64,000 nucleotides of DNA from DALYJJ01 sp031969915 (GTDB lineage: Bacteria; Acidobacteriota; Terriglobia; Bryobacterales; Bryobacteraceae), in the NCBI GenBank assembly GCA_031969915.1, contig DALYJJ010000011.1, positions 1-64,000 of the forward strand, read 5' to 3'. The notes under the pieces were generated by a model. It worked only from the letters and a program-made list of their open reading frames with translations. It ran no database searches and was not told the DNA's origin. Positions 35,888-44,426 of this stretch are shown here, piece after piece. Both the position numbers and the translations under genes were made by a program. Positions within the stretch are counted from its first letter, which is position 1; every line of letters starts with the position of its first letter.

Positions 35888-37458
35888 AGGTTCTGGTCGC
35901 CGAACCGATGTCGCCGGCCGCCGTGGCTCTGCTGCAGAAGCAAAACGGCCTGGACGTCGTCGTCTCGAATCCGAAAGAGTATTCCGCGCACCTGGCGGAC
36001 TGCGATGCGCTAGTGGTGCGGAGCGCGGTGAAGGTCACGAAAGAAGTTCTGGAGAAAGCGCCGAAGCTCAAGGTGATCGGGCGCGCCGGGGTCGGCGTGG
36101 ACAACGTCGATCTGCCGGCGGCGACGAGCGCGGGCGTCCTGGTGATGAACACGCCGGGCGGGAACGCAGTCTCCGTGGCCGAGCACACCCTGGCCCTGAT
36201 GCTCGCCCTGGCTCGCGCCGTGCCGCAGGCCAGCGCCTCCACCACCGGCGGCAAGTGGGAGAAGAAGAAGTTCCTGGGCAACGAACTGCGCGGCAAAGTG
36301 TTGGGCGTGGTCGGCCTGGGCTCCATCGGGCGCGAAGTGGTGCGGCGCGCGGCGGGCTTTGAGATGCGGATAATCGCCAGCGACCCGTATGTGAACTCGG
36401 CCGCGGCCGCGGACCTCGGTGTCGAGCTCGTCGGACTGGAGGCGCTCATCGCCGAGAGCGATTACATCTCCCTGCACGTCGCGATGACCCCCGAAACCAA
36501 GCATATGATCAACCGCGAGGCCATCGCGAAGATGAAGGATGGCGTGCGGATCGTGAACTGCGCCCGCGGTGAACTGGTGGATGGCGCGGCGCTGCGAGAG
36601 GCGCTGGAATCGGGCAAGGTGGCCGGCGCGGGGCTCGACGTGTTCGAGCCCGAGCCGCCGAGCGCGGACGACCCGCTGCTCAAAGCGCCGAACCTGATCG
36701 CCACGCCGCACATCGCGGGCTCGACCGAAGAGGCGCAGGAGATCGTCGGCATCCGGATCGTCGAGCAGATGATTCAATACCTGCGCGACGGCGTGGCGCT
36801 GAACGCGGTGAACATGCCGGCGCTTTCGCCTGAGCAGTACAAGAGCGTGGGTCCGTACCTGGTGCTGGCCGAGCGCCTGGGCGCCTTCGCCGCCCAAGTG
36901 GCGGCGGGCAACCCCAAGGCGTTGCGCCTGGTCTACGCGGGCAACGTCGGCGACGGCACGCACCTGATCCGCAACAGCGCGCTCGCGGGCGCATTGAACC
37001 GCTGGCTCTCCAACCGGGCGAACGTGGTGAACGCCATGCAACTGGCGGCGCAGCGCGGGCTCGACGTCGCCGAGCGCCATGAGAAGCGCGGCAGCCACAC
37101 GGACTCCATCCGCGTGGAGCTGGAGACCGACTGTGGTGTGACCTCGGTGGAGGGCGGCGTGGTCCTCGGTAAGCCGCGCCTGCTGCAGGTGGACGGCATC
37201 TACTGCGAAACGCCGCTCGCCGGCCGGCTGATCTTCATGAAGAACGACGACGTGCCGGGCGTCATCGGCCACGTCGGATCCGTGCTCGGCAAGAACGGCA
37301 TCAACATCGCGAACTTCTCACTCGGGCGCGAAGAGAGCGAAAAGCCGCAGAAGGCAGTGGCGGTAGTGGAGATCGACGGCGCGGCGCCGGAGACGGTGCT
37401 CTCGCAGTTGCTCGAGAACAAAGCAGTGCGCCTGGCGCGAACGGTGGAGTTCGCTTAA
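35884..37458 (+). CDS. serA: D-3-phosphoglycerate dehydrogenase
   Basis: 524 residues, the long type with ASB and ACT domains. Substrate domain includes VIGRAGVGVDNVDLPAATSAG; NAD Rossmann motif VVGLGSIGREVVRRA; catalytic Arg in NCARGELVDGAAL, Glu in DVFEPEPPSADDPLL, His in ATPHIAGSTEEAQ. ASB about 320-450 (SHTDSIRVELETDCG) and ACT about 452-524 (GRLIFMKNDDVPGVIGHVGSVLG), the serine-feedback module. First step of serine biosynthesis. Coupled to the aminotransferase by a 4-bp overlap. Confidence 0.98.
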   Translation: MKVLVAEPMSPAAVALLQKQNGLDVVVSNPKEYSAHLADCDALVVRSAVKVTKEVLEKAPKLKVIGRAGVGVDNVDLPAATSAGVLVMNTPGGNAVSVAEHTLALMLALARAVPQASASTTGGKWEKKKFLGNELRGKVLGVVGLGSIGREVVRRAAGFEMRIIASDPYVNSAAAADLGVELVGLEALIAESDYISLHVAMTPETKHMINREAIAKMKDGVRIVNCARGELVDGAALREALESGKVAGAGLDVFEPEPPSADDPLLKAPNLIATPHIAGSTEEAQEIVGIRIVEQMIQYLRDGVALNAVNMPALSPEQYKSVGPYLVLAERLGAFAAQVAAGNPKALRLVYAGNVGDGTHLIRNSALAGALNRWLSNRANVVNAMQLAAQRGLDVAERHEKRGSHTDSIRVELETDCGVTSVEGGVVLGKPRLLQVDGIYCETPLAGRLIFMKNDDVPGVIGHVGSVLGKNGINIANFSLGREESEKPQKAVAVVEIDGAAPETVLSQLLENKAVRLARTVEFA

Positions 37459-37461
37459 AGC

Positions 37462-37950
37462 CTATCCCCGCTCGATCTGCTCGCGCAGGTCGGGCGGGTA
37501 CATGGCGACGAGTTGCGGGTAGGCCTCAGCGAGCCGAATCAAGTCGCGTTCGTCCTTCTTACGTTTACTCAGCCGGCGTTTCGGATCGCCGTAAGCCCAC
37601 AGTTTCCCTTGAGTCACATCCTCAAGTGACGCTACCCTCACGTCGACGCCCAATACCTCCGCTCGCCGCGCGCGATGCACAAAGGGCTGGTAGCGCTCGT
37701 CGATGGTGAACTGTATTCGGAGTTGGCTGTCGGGGGCGACCGCGTTGACCGAATGGGCGTGCACCGCGTGCAGCAGGCCGCCAACAACCACTAGATCTGC
37801 GTCCAAGGTATAGACCGGCTCCACGTAGCAATTTACGGCCAAGCCGCCGATCAGGCAATAGTCCCCGGAGCTTTCGCAGATCTCGATCAGTCTCGCGAAG
37901 TCTCCTGCCCCTCCCTTTGTTGTCAAGTCGTAAGCCTCCGCCGCCGTCAT
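37462..37950 (-). CDS. AbiEii-like nucleotidyltransferase, orphan
   Basis: 162 residues from ATG 37950, which lies 6 nt after a TACATT -10-like box on the minus strand; starts further upstream would overlap the divergent gene's promoter. The nucleotidyltransferase signature is visible as CLIGGLAVNCYVEPVYTLDADLVV (GG then DxD), followed by VRVASLEDVTQGKLWAYGD and a basic KRRLSKRKKDERDLIRL, which fits the DUF1814/AbiEii subgroup. In abortive infection systems AbiEii is a toxin that needs an AbiEi antitoxin gene next to it; no such gene is seen, only serA 3 nt beyond its stop. It may be a domesticated or solitary member. Confidence 0.75.
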   Translation of the reverse strand: MTAAEAYDLTTKGGAGDFARLIEICESSGDYCLIGGLAVNCYVEPVYTLDADLVVVGGLLHAVHAHSVNAVAPDSQLRIQFTIDERYQPFVHRARRAEVLGVDVRVASLEDVTQGKLWAYGDPKRRLSKRKKDERDLIRLAEAYPQLVAMYPPDLREQIERG

Positions 37951-38006
37951 GTATCCAATGTACAGGGAGAAGCCAGGCCTGTACCCGGGGACACGCGCAA
38001 CCACCT

Positions 38007-38012
38007 TACAAT
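38007..38012 (+). promoter_or_regulatory. TACAAT -10-like element, near-leaderless
   Basis: TACAAT 6 nt before the ATG pair at 38019/38022. Transcription would start at or next to the start codon. Confidence 0.4.
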
Positions 38013-38018
38013 CGACTC

Positions 38019-39740
38019 ATGATGCGCATCACCAGGCGTGCGGCCGCCGGAGCCGCCGTGGCGGGGCCCGTTCTGTGGGGCGCGCGCGAAGGCGGCTGGA
38101 CCGAGGAGTGGGACCGAGCGGCGCTCGCCGCCGCGCTTCGCTCCGCCGATGCGCGGTTCCACCCAACCGAGCAGATGCTCCGCAGCCGCGTGGGGCCGGA
38201 GTATCGCTACCATTCGAACCTGCGCAATCAGGAAGTACACGCGACGCGCGATTCGCTCGAGTATGCTCTGCTGCTGTTCGAAGCGAAACGCGATGAACGC
38301 GGCGCCGCCGTGCTGGAGCGCCTGCTCACGTTGCAGGATACGGATCCGGCGAGTAAGTGGTACGGCATCTGGGGCTGGTATCTGGAAGAGCCGCCCCCGA
38401 AGATGTCGCCCGCCGATTGGAACTGGGCCGATTTCAACGGCGTGACGCTGCTGCTGATCGAGCACCGGCACGGAGCGCGGCTCGACGCGCGTCTGCGTGA
38501 GCGCGTGCGCACGGCGATTCGCCACGCGGCCGGGTCGATCCGCCGGCGCAACGTCGCTATGACGTACACCAACATCGCCGTCAAAGGCACTTTCGTGACA
38601 CTTGCCGCAGCGGAGTTACTCGGGGACCGGCCGCTCTTTGAGTACGCGAAAGACCGTTGGCGGCGTTTCGCGCGCACGCTCGACGAAACGGGGAGTTTCG
38701 CGGAGTACAACAGCCCCACCTACGCACGCGTAACCGTGACCGAGCTATCGCACATGCGCACTTACTGGAGGGACGAAGAATCGCGCGTCCTCGCCGGTAA
38801 GATCGAACACCGCGCGTGGCTGCACATTGCCAGGCACTGGTTCGCACCCGCGCGGCAATGGGCGGGTCCGCACAGCCGCAGCTATTCGACGCTGCTGCGA
38901 AGTGAGATCTGGCTGCAAAAGGGGCTCGACAACGCCCTGCGGTTCGGGGAACTGGAGAGCATGCCGGCGGCGGGCGACGTTTCCTATGTCGACTTCCGCT
39001 GCCCGCGCGATCTGACACCGATGTTCCTGGATACGCCGAAGCCCTCACTGCACCGCGAACTCTTCGTGACCGGGGTGCAAGGCGCCACCTATTTCGATCC
39101 GAAGTTCTGCCTGGGCAGCGTGAATCGCGGCGACTTCTGGGTGCAGCGGCGGCCCGTCGTCGCCTACTGGGGCACCCCCGATCGACCCGGCTACGCGCAC
39201 CTCCGCTTCGTGAAGGACGATTACGACTTCTCGTCCGCTCTCATCTACACGGTGCAAGCCGGACCCTTCGTACTGGGCCTGGTGAACTTCCGCACGCCCG
39301 GCGGCGACCGTCACATCTCGCTCGATCCCATCGCGAACGGCACGTTCGCGGCGAAGAGCCTGCGGTTGACGCTGGAGGTTCAAGGGGAAGCGCCGTTCCT
39401 CGAGTTCTCGGTGCGCGGAGGCGGCCTGGGCGGCGCGCCGCTGCGGATGACGGACCCGCGAACGGCTGAGTTGCTCGCCGAACCTCGCACCGTGAAGCTC
39501 GCCGAACTGACCGATGCGTGGGCCGCCTTCACGCTCGCAATGGCCGGCGGCGCGGGCGAGTTCCATCTCGATCGCGACGAGTCGCGCGTCCGGCTTCGAT
39601 GGAAGACGCCGGCGGGCGAACTCGCTCTCGAAGGCGCGGTGAAGCCGGCGGCCGTGGAGAGCCTGAACGCGGCGTTTCGCGATTCGATCGACGGCCGCCC
39701 CGTCCCGGAGCGGCGTTTGAGCGATGAGCGGCTAGTATAA
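38019..39740 (+). CDS. Exported putative polysaccharide-degrading protein (alpha/alpha-toroid-like)
   Basis: 573 residues from ATG 38019. N-terminus MMRITRRAAAGAAVAGPVLWGAR is a likely twin-arginine signal. The first 330 residues are helical with aromatic-rich motifs of alpha/alpha toroids (WYGIWGWYLEEPP, WNWADFNGVTLLLI, NVAMTYTNIAVKGTF, SFAEYNSPTYARVTV); NSPTY is reminiscent of toroid lyases and GH88/GH105/heparinase-type enzymes. The remaining part is beta-rich (TYFDPKFCLGSVNRGDFW, SALIYTVQAGPFVLGLVNF). First gene of a saccharide operon. Family assignment is tentative; lyase or hydrolase cannot be told apart. Confidence 0.65.
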   Translation: MMRITRRAAAGAAVAGPVLWGAREGGWTEEWDRAALAAALRSADARFHPTEQMLRSRVGPEYRYHSNLRNQEVHATRDSLEYALLLFEAKRDERGAAVLERLLTLQDTDPASKWYGIWGWYLEEPPPKMSPADWNWADFNGVTLLLIEHRHGARLDARLRERVRTAIRHAAGSIRRRNVAMTYTNIAVKGTFVTLAAAELLGDRPLFEYAKDRWRRFARTLDETGSFAEYNSPTYARVTVTELSHMRTYWRDEESRVLAGKIEHRAWLHIARHWFAPARQWAGPHSRSYSTLLRSEIWLQKGLDNALRFGELESMPAAGDVSYVDFRCPRDLTPMFLDTPKPSLHRELFVTGVQGATYFDPKFCLGSVNRGDFWVQRRPVVAYWGTPDRPGYAHLRFVKDDYDFSSALIYTVQAGPFVLGLVNFRTPGGDRHISLDPIANGTFAAKSLRLTLEVQGEAPFLEFSVRGGGLGGAPLRMTDPRTAELLAEPRTVKLAELTDAWAAFTLAMAGGAGEFHLDRDESRVRLRWKTPAGELALEGAVKPAAVESLNAAFRDSIDGRPVPERRLSDERLV

Positions 39741-39741
39741 T
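39736..39741 (+). promoter_or_regulatory. TATAAT -10 consensus before BNR gene
   Basis: Perfect TATAAT overlapping the stop of the previous gene, 12 nt before the ATG at 39754. Suggests an internal promoter with a very short leader. Confidence 0.45.
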
Positions 39742-39753
39742 GGCGGGCGCGTG

Positions 39754-40770
39754 ATGAAAGCTCTGGCCCTCTTCCTCGCAGCCTTGCCGCTGCTCGCCGC
39801 CCCCAAGGCGGAGTTCATCTACGACAGCGCCCCGTTCCCGTCGTGCCACGCATCGACGATCGTCGAGATCGCTCCGGGTGAACTGTATGCCGCGTGGTTC
39901 GGCGGCTCGGATGAAGGCGAGAAGGACGTCGCCATCTGGGGCGCGCGCCGCAAGGACGGCAAGTGGTCCGCCCCCGTCGAACTGGTGCGCGAGGCGAACA
40001 TCCCCACCTGGAACCCCGTGCTGTTCTTTACCCGCGACAAGACGCTGTGGCTCTATTACAAGTTCGGCCCATCGCCGCAAACGTGGACCGGCGGGCGTCT
40101 GTCGAGCAAGGACGGCGGCAAGACGTGGTCCGCGCGTGAACACCTGCCGGCCGGCGTCCTCGGCCCGATTCGCAACAAGCCGCTGCTGCTCGACGACGGC
40201 ACGATTCTCTCCGGCACGTCCGTCGAGAGTTATTCGTCGTGGGCCGTTTGGGTGGAGCGCAGCACCGACGGCGGCAAGACGTGGACCAAGCATGGACCGG
40301 TGACGTTCGAAGGCACGCCGAAGTTGTTCCCCGCGCCCGCCTCGTATGGGCTGATTCAGCCGGCGATCGTCAAGCTGCCGGACCGCAGGACGCTGCGCAT
40401 GTATGTGCGCGCGACGCCGCAGATCGGACGCGTCTGTTACTCCGATTCAACCGACGGCGGGCGAACGTGGACGGTGGCGAAAGCGCTCAGCCTGGCGCAT
40501 CCGAACAGCGGCATCGACGCGGTGCACCTGCGCGACGGCCGCATCGTGCTGGTCTACAACAACACCCCGAAAGGCCGCACGCCGTTGAACGTGGCGATCA
40601 GCAGGGACGGCACGGCCTTCACGGAATTCCACGCGCTCGAATCGGAACCCGGCGAGTATTCCTATCCCGCGATCATTGAGGACGCCGCCGGCAACCTGCA
40701 CATCACTTACACCTGGAAGCGGCAGAAGATCCGTTACGTGGAGATCCCCAAGACGGACCTGCCTAAGTAG
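39754..40770 (+). CDS. Secreted BNR/Asp-box sialidase-like propeller
   Basis: 338 residues from ATG 39754 (GTG 39751 is the alternative) with signal peptide ALALFLAALPLLAA. Six-bladed propeller with Asp-boxes SKDGGKTW, STDGGKTW and STDGGRTW, plus family motifs CHASTIVEIAPGELYAAWFGG, IPTWNPVLFF and GIDAVHLRDGRIVLVYNN. This pattern matches the exo-alpha-sialidase-like group found next to saccharide operons; many members are not true sialidases but act on rhamnose, fucose or uronates. Co-directional with the next gene (15-nt gap). Confidence 0.85.
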   Translation: MKALALFLAALPLLAAPKAEFIYDSAPFPSCHASTIVEIAPGELYAAWFGGSDEGEKDVAIWGARRKDGKWSAPVELVREANIPTWNPVLFFTRDKTLWLYYKFGPSPQTWTGGRLSSKDGGKTWSAREHLPAGVLGPIRNKPLLLDDGTILSGTSVESYSSWAVWVERSTDGGKTWTKHGPVTFEGTPKLFPAPASYGLIQPAIVKLPDRRTLRMYVRATPQIGRVCYSDSTDGGRTWTVAKALSLAHPNSGIDAVHLRDGRIVLVYNNTPKGRTPLNVAISRDGTAFTEFHALESEPGEYSYPAIIEDAAGNLHITYTWKRQKIRYVEIPKTDLPK

Positions 40771-40785
40771 AAGGAGTTCACGAAA

Positions 40786-41640
40786 ATGCCTTCCCGCAGA
40801 TCGCTTCTTATCGGCGGCGCCGCAATGGCGGTGGCCTCGCGTCTGCCGCGCGCGACGGCCGCGCCGGCGAAGTTCCGCCTGGGTGTCACGGATTGGAACC
40901 TGGGCCAGACGGGCAAGCTCGAAGCGCTGGCCATGGCCAAGCGCATAGGGTTTGAAGGAGTGGAGGTCAGCCTGGGGATGAAGACGGTGGATAACCGTCT
41001 GCCCATGGACAACGCCGAACTGCAGGAGCGCTATGCGCAGGCGGCGAAGGAGCAGGGAATCGCGATTGCGGGCACGTGCCTGGACGTCCTGCACCGCAAC
41101 TACCTGAAGAGCGACAAGCTGGGGGCGAAGTATGTCGCGGATGGCATTCCGATCACCAGGAAGCTCGACGGCAAGGTGATGCTGCTGCCGATGTTCGGCC
41201 CGGCGGAATTGAAGAACCGCGACGAGTTGCACTACGTCGCCGATGTGCTGAAGGAGATCGCGCCGGAGGCGGAGAAGGCGGGAGTGATCCTGGGCCTGGA
41301 GAACATGAGTTCGGCTGAGGACAATGTGCGCATCATGGAGCGCGCCGGATCGCCCGCCATCAAGGTCTACTACGACGTCGGCAACTCGACCAACGGCGGC
41401 TACGACATCCTGAAGGAGATCCGCTGGCTGGGCAAGGATCGCATCTGCCAGCTCCATATCAAGGACAACCCGTATTATCTGGGCGAGGGGCGCATCAACT
41501 TTCCCGCGGTGATGAAGGCGATTTCCGAGATCGGCTACTCGCTCTTCGCGAACCTGGAGACGAACTCTCCGGCGAAAAACATTGAAGCGGACATGCGCCG
41601 CAACCTCGCCTATGTTCGCAAGCTGATGACGGAGGCATAG
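40786..41640 (+). CDS. Exported sugar phosphate isomerase/epimerase (Tat signal)
   Basis: 284 residues. Twin-arginine signal SRRSLLIGGAAMAVASRL, then a xylose-isomerase-like TIM barrel: AMAKRIGFEGVEVSLG, AIAGTCLDVLHRNYLKSDK, VILGLENMSSAEDNVRIMERAG (metal-ligand Glu), KVYYDVGNSTN (Asp), ICQLHIKDNPYYLGEGRINF (His/Asp) and LFANLETNS (Glu). All four metal ligands of the family are present, so it is probably active, yet in the periplasm. Paralogue of the next gene. Confidence 0.88.
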   Translation: MPSRRSLLIGGAAMAVASRLPRATAAPAKFRLGVTDWNLGQTGKLEALAMAKRIGFEGVEVSLGMKTVDNRLPMDNAELQERYAQAAKEQGIAIAGTCLDVLHRNYLKSDKLGAKYVADGIPITRKLDGKVMLLPMFGPAELKNRDELHYVADVLKEIAPEAEKAGVILGLENMSSAEDNVRIMERAGSPAIKVYYDVGNSTNGGYDILKEIRWLGKDRICQLHIKDNPYYLGEGRINFPAVMKAISEIGYSLFANLETNSPAKNIEADMRRNLAYVRKLMTEA

Positions 41641-41644
41641 CGCT

Positions 41645-42406
41645 ATGTTCCGCATCGGAGCGATGGACGGAACGCTGCGGCTGCGCGAGAAGGTGGAAGC
41701 CTTCGAGGTGGCAAAGCGCGCGGGCCTGGAGGGCGTGGAGTTCAATATCGGCCGCGAGCCGGTGGAGGGACGCCTGGCGCTCGACGACGCGGCGAAGCAG
41801 CGATCGTATCTCGAAGCCTCGCAGCAGCACGGCGTCGCGATCGCGGGCATCGTGCTGGACATCCTGCACCGCAACTACCTCAAGAACGACAAGCTCGCCG
41901 AGAAATGGGTGGCGGAGTCCATTCCCATCGCCCAGAAGCTGGATGTCAAGGTGGTACTGCTGCCCATGTTCAGCAAGGGGGCGTTGACCAACCAGGACGA
42001 GATGAACTACGTCGCCGACGTGCTGAAGAACCTGGCCCCCGCCGCGGAGAAGGCGAGCATCACGCTGGGGCTGGAGAACACGATCTCAGCCGCCGACAAC
42101 GTGAGGATCATCGAGCGCGCCGGCTCGCCCGCGTTGAAGGTCTACTACGACGTGGGCAACTCGACCAACCGAGGGTTCGACATTCTGGCCGAGATCCGCT
42201 GGTTGGGCAAGGATCGCATTTGCCAGATGCACCTCAAGGACAATCCCTATTATCTGGGCGAGGGGCGCATCAATTTTCCGGCTGTGATTCGCGCCATGAA
42301 GGATATCGGCTACGACCGCTGGGCGAATCTCGAAACCGAGTCGCCGTCGAAGGACGCCGAGGCCGACGCGCGCCGGAACACGGCGTACCTGCGGAAGCTC
42401 ATGTGA
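41645..42406 (+). CDS. Cytosolic sugar phosphate isomerase/epimerase, tandem paralogue
   Basis: 253 residues, no signal peptide, starting 4 nt after the previous stop. Shares long identical stretches with the exported paralogue (LDILHRNYLKNDKLAEKW against LDVLHRNYLKSDKLGAKY; DNPYYLGEGRINFPAV in both), and keeps the same Glu-Asp-His-Glu metal set (LGLENTIS, YYDVGNSTN, MHLKDNPYYL, WANLETES). A recent tandem duplication that split into exported and cytosolic forms. The stop overlaps the next start as GTGA. Confidence 0.88.
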   Translation: MFRIGAMDGTLRLREKVEAFEVAKRAGLEGVEFNIGREPVEGRLALDDAAKQRSYLEASQQHGVAIAGIVLDILHRNYLKNDKLAEKWVAESIPIAQKLDVKVVLLPMFSKGALTNQDEMNYVADVLKNLAPAAEKASITLGLENTISAADNVRIIERAGSPALKVYYDVGNSTNRGFDILAEIRWLGKDRICQMHLKDNPYYLGEGRINFPAVIRAMKDIGYDRWANLETESPSKDAEADARRNTAYLRKLM

Positions 42407-43383
42407 TTCGGTTCACGATTCTCGCCGGCTTGCTGTGCGCGGCGGCGCCGTTGGCTCGCGGCGAGCGCATCGCCGTCGCCCACAAGTGGGCGGATTCGAT
42501 CGGCATCTACGACGTGCCGTCCGGGCGGCAACTGAGTCTGATTGCCGTCGGCGTGAAGCCGCACGAGTTCGCGTTCACGCGCGATTTCCGGACGGCGTAC
42601 GTCACTCACTACGGCATCAACAGCTACACGGAGAAGGCGGAAGGCGGGAACACGATCGGTATTGTCGACCTCGCCGCCGCCACGATGACCGGTGAGATCT
42701 CCACAGGCAAGTACCGCCGGCCGCATGGAATCGAACTGGGGCGTTCCGGCAAGCTGTATGTGACGACGGAACTGCCGCCCGCGCTCCTGCTCATCGACCC
42801 CGTGAAGCGCGCGCTGATCCGCGCCGTCGAGATCGACCAGCCGCTGCCGCACATGCTGGCGCTGACCCACGACGAGTCGACGGCGTGGACGGCAAACGCG
42901 GGGGGCGGGTCGGTTTCGGTGGTGGATCTGGTGGCAGGCAGGATCATCAAGCGGATCGAGATCGGTGGCGTGCCCATGGGGATCGGGCTCTCAAAGGACG
43001 AGCGGACGCTGTACGCGGGGAATCGCGGGGGCAACCGGGTCTACTCCATCGAGACGAAAAACCACACTATCCTCCGGCAGGCCGAGGTTCGGGGCGAGCC
43101 GGCCCGGCTGTTGGCGACGCCCAACGGCAAGTGGGTGATCGTGTCACTGATTGGGTCGGGCGAAGTGGCGGTGCTGGAGGCAGAAACGCTCCGGGAGGTT
43201 GCGCGGTTCGCCGCCGGCCGGGCGGCGGAAGGCCTGCAACTGCACCCATCGGGTAAGTTTGGATATGTGTCAGCCCAAGGGCAAAACAGAGTCGTAAAGT
43301 TTGCGATTCCGGGGTGGACGCGGGTCGCTGAGGTCGCAACGGGGGATAGGCCCGACCCGATCGTGGTGCTGCCTGACCGCTGA
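42403..43383 (+). CDS. Secreted YncE-like beta-propeller
   Basis: 326 residues from GTG 42403 in the GTGA overlap, with signal peptide FTILAGLLCAAAPLARG. Seven YVTN/YncE-type blades: RIAVAHKWADSIGIYDVPSG, KPHEFAFTRDFRTAYVTHYG, RPHGIELGRSGKLYVTTEL, LPHMLALTHDESTAWTANAG, VPMGIGLSKDERTLYAGNRG, PARLLATPNGKWVIVSLIG, GLQLHPSGKFGYVSAQGQ. Such proteins bind or sense ligands, or act as lactonases (6-phosphogluconolactonase fold). Last gene of the saccharide operon. Confidence 0.82.
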   Translation: MIRFTILAGLLCAAAPLARGERIAVAHKWADSIGIYDVPSGRQLSLIAVGVKPHEFAFTRDFRTAYVTHYGINSYTEKAEGGNTIGIVDLAAATMTGEISTGKYRRPHGIELGRSGKLYVTTELPPALLLIDPVKRALIRAVEIDQPLPHMLALTHDESTAWTANAGGGSVSVVDLVAGRIIKRIEIGGVPMGIGLSKDERTLYAGNRGGNRVYSIETKNHTILRQAEVRGEPARLLATPNGKWVIVSLIGSGEVAVLEAETLREVARFAAGRAAEGLQLHPSGKFGYVSAQGQNRVVKFAIPGWTRVAEVATGDRPDPIVVLPDR

Positions 43384-43484
43384 TAACACTTTACAGCAGT
43401 GGAACTTGCCGTCCGGGGCGGAATCGCAGCCCCCTCGCTGGCGTGGTTTCACCGGGGCGCAATTTCTATCGGGTAGGATTTCTA

Positions 43485-43514
43485 TTGACTTCCAGCCTAT
43501 AAGAGAATTACTAT
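43485..43514 (+). promoter_or_regulatory. Sigma70-type promoter of carD
   Basis: TTGACT (43485-43490), 18-bp spacer, TACTAT (43509-43514), in an AT-richer stretch. Predicted leader of about 54 nt to the ATG at 43575. Confidence 0.6.
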
Positions 43515-43574
43515 CGTCTTTCACGTTAGTATTTCGTAACTAACAACCACAGATAGGTGTACAGAGGTCCCCGC

Positions 43575-44084
43575 ATGACCTTCCAGATCGGTGAAAAGGT
43601 TGTGTATCCGAATCACGGAGTCGCAACCATCGAGAACATCAGCACCCGGTCGTTTGGCACCCACGCTGAACGCTTCTACCTCCTTCGCCTCACCGGAAAC
43701 AGCATGACGGTGATGGTTCCGTTCTCTCACGTCCAGGACGTCGGTTTGCGCAAGGTGACGCGCAACGGTGAGGTGGCGAAGGTTCTCCTCTATTTGGGGG
43801 AGGGCAGGTGCAAGCGCTGCCAGGATTGGAAGGACCGGTTCAAGGAGAACTCGGAGAAGATGCGTGGCGGGAGTCTGCTCGAGATCGCCGAGGTCTTCAA
43901 GATGCTTGTGATCCAGCAGAACGGGAAGCCGCTGTCGTTCCGGGAGAAGAAGATGCTTGACCGGGCGCGGCAGATGCTGATCTCGGAAATTTCGATTTCC
44001 CGCGGTTTGAGCGAATTGCAGGCGGTTGAGTTGCTTCAGAAGACGCTGTCGAAGGCCTCTCTGGCGCTGCCCCAAGCGCTGTAG
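43575..44084 (+). CDS. carD: CarD/CdnL-type RNA polymerase-binding regulator
   Basis: 169 residues. MTFQIGEKVVYPNHGVATIENI is the canonical CarD N-terminal Tudor-like domain that binds the RNA polymerase beta subunit; the C-terminal helical DNA-binding domain spans about 70-165 (GSLLEIAEVFKMLVIQQNGKPLSFREKKMLDRARQ, shortened motifs LSFREKKML and SELQAVELL). It stabilises open promoter complexes at rRNA and housekeeping promoters. A CxxC pair (RCKRCQ) lies in the linker, not a constant family feature. ATG 43575 gives the standard start; an in-frame ATG at 43557 would add six residues. Confidence 0.93.
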   Translation: MTFQIGEKVVYPNHGVATIENISTRSFGTHAERFYLLRLTGNSMTVMVPFSHVQDVGLRKVTRNGEVAKVLLYLGEGRCKRCQDWKDRFKENSEKMRGGSLLEIAEVFKMLVIQQNGKPLSFREKKMLDRARQMLISEISISRGLSELQAVELLQKTLSKASLALPQAL

Positions 44085-44104
44085 ATTTCTCCCTGGGTGG
44101 CGGG

Positions 44105-44135
44105 GCGGCCCCGGTAGGCGAGGGGCCGCTCTGTT
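44105..44135 (+). terminator. Rho-independent-like terminator after carD
   Basis: GCGGCCCC (44105-44112) pairs with GGGGCCGC (44122-44129) across a 9-nt loop, followed by TCTGTT. The U tract is short, so efficiency is uncertain. Confidence 0.55.
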
Positions 44136-44155
44136 ACCATGACGGTTGGGCCGTA

Positions 44156-44419
44156 ATGTTATCCCTGGGGCGCAAATTCCTTTCGCATGTGGTTCCGGCC
44201 GTCGTTCGGCCGTTGCGGGTGATCTGGAACCAGATCATCGGATTCTTCTTTGCTGTCTTCGCCGTGCTCCTCTCCTTCAACTGCTACCGGAGTTTCCGCG
44301 CCCTGGATGGCCAGGGCGAGAGCGTGGCCCGCGTGATTCTGACGGGTGTGTTCGGCGCCGTGATGGCCGCTTACGCCATCCACTCCTTCCTAAGAGCCCG
44401 CAAAATCTCCCGCTCCTAA
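44156..44419 (+). CDS. Small two-helix membrane protein, hypothetical
   Basis: 87 residues. Two predicted membrane segments: IIGFFFAVFAVLLSFNCY and VILTGVFGAVMAAYAIHSFL, with basic flanks (RARKISRS at the end). TACCAT, a -10-like box, lies 15 nt before the ATG. No family recognised. Sits alone between carD and the convergent recX. Confidence 0.65.
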   Translation: MLSLGRKFLSHVVPAVVRPLRVIWNQIIGFFFAVFAVLLSFNCYRSFRALDGQGESVARVILTGVFGAVMAAYAIHSFLRARKISRS

Positions 44420-44426
44420 AGCCGAA

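Noticed and set aside
40447..41874. 475-codon minus-strand frame over the sialidase-like and isomerase genes
   Set aside because: Antisense to three well-supported genes with signal peptides and active-site motifs.
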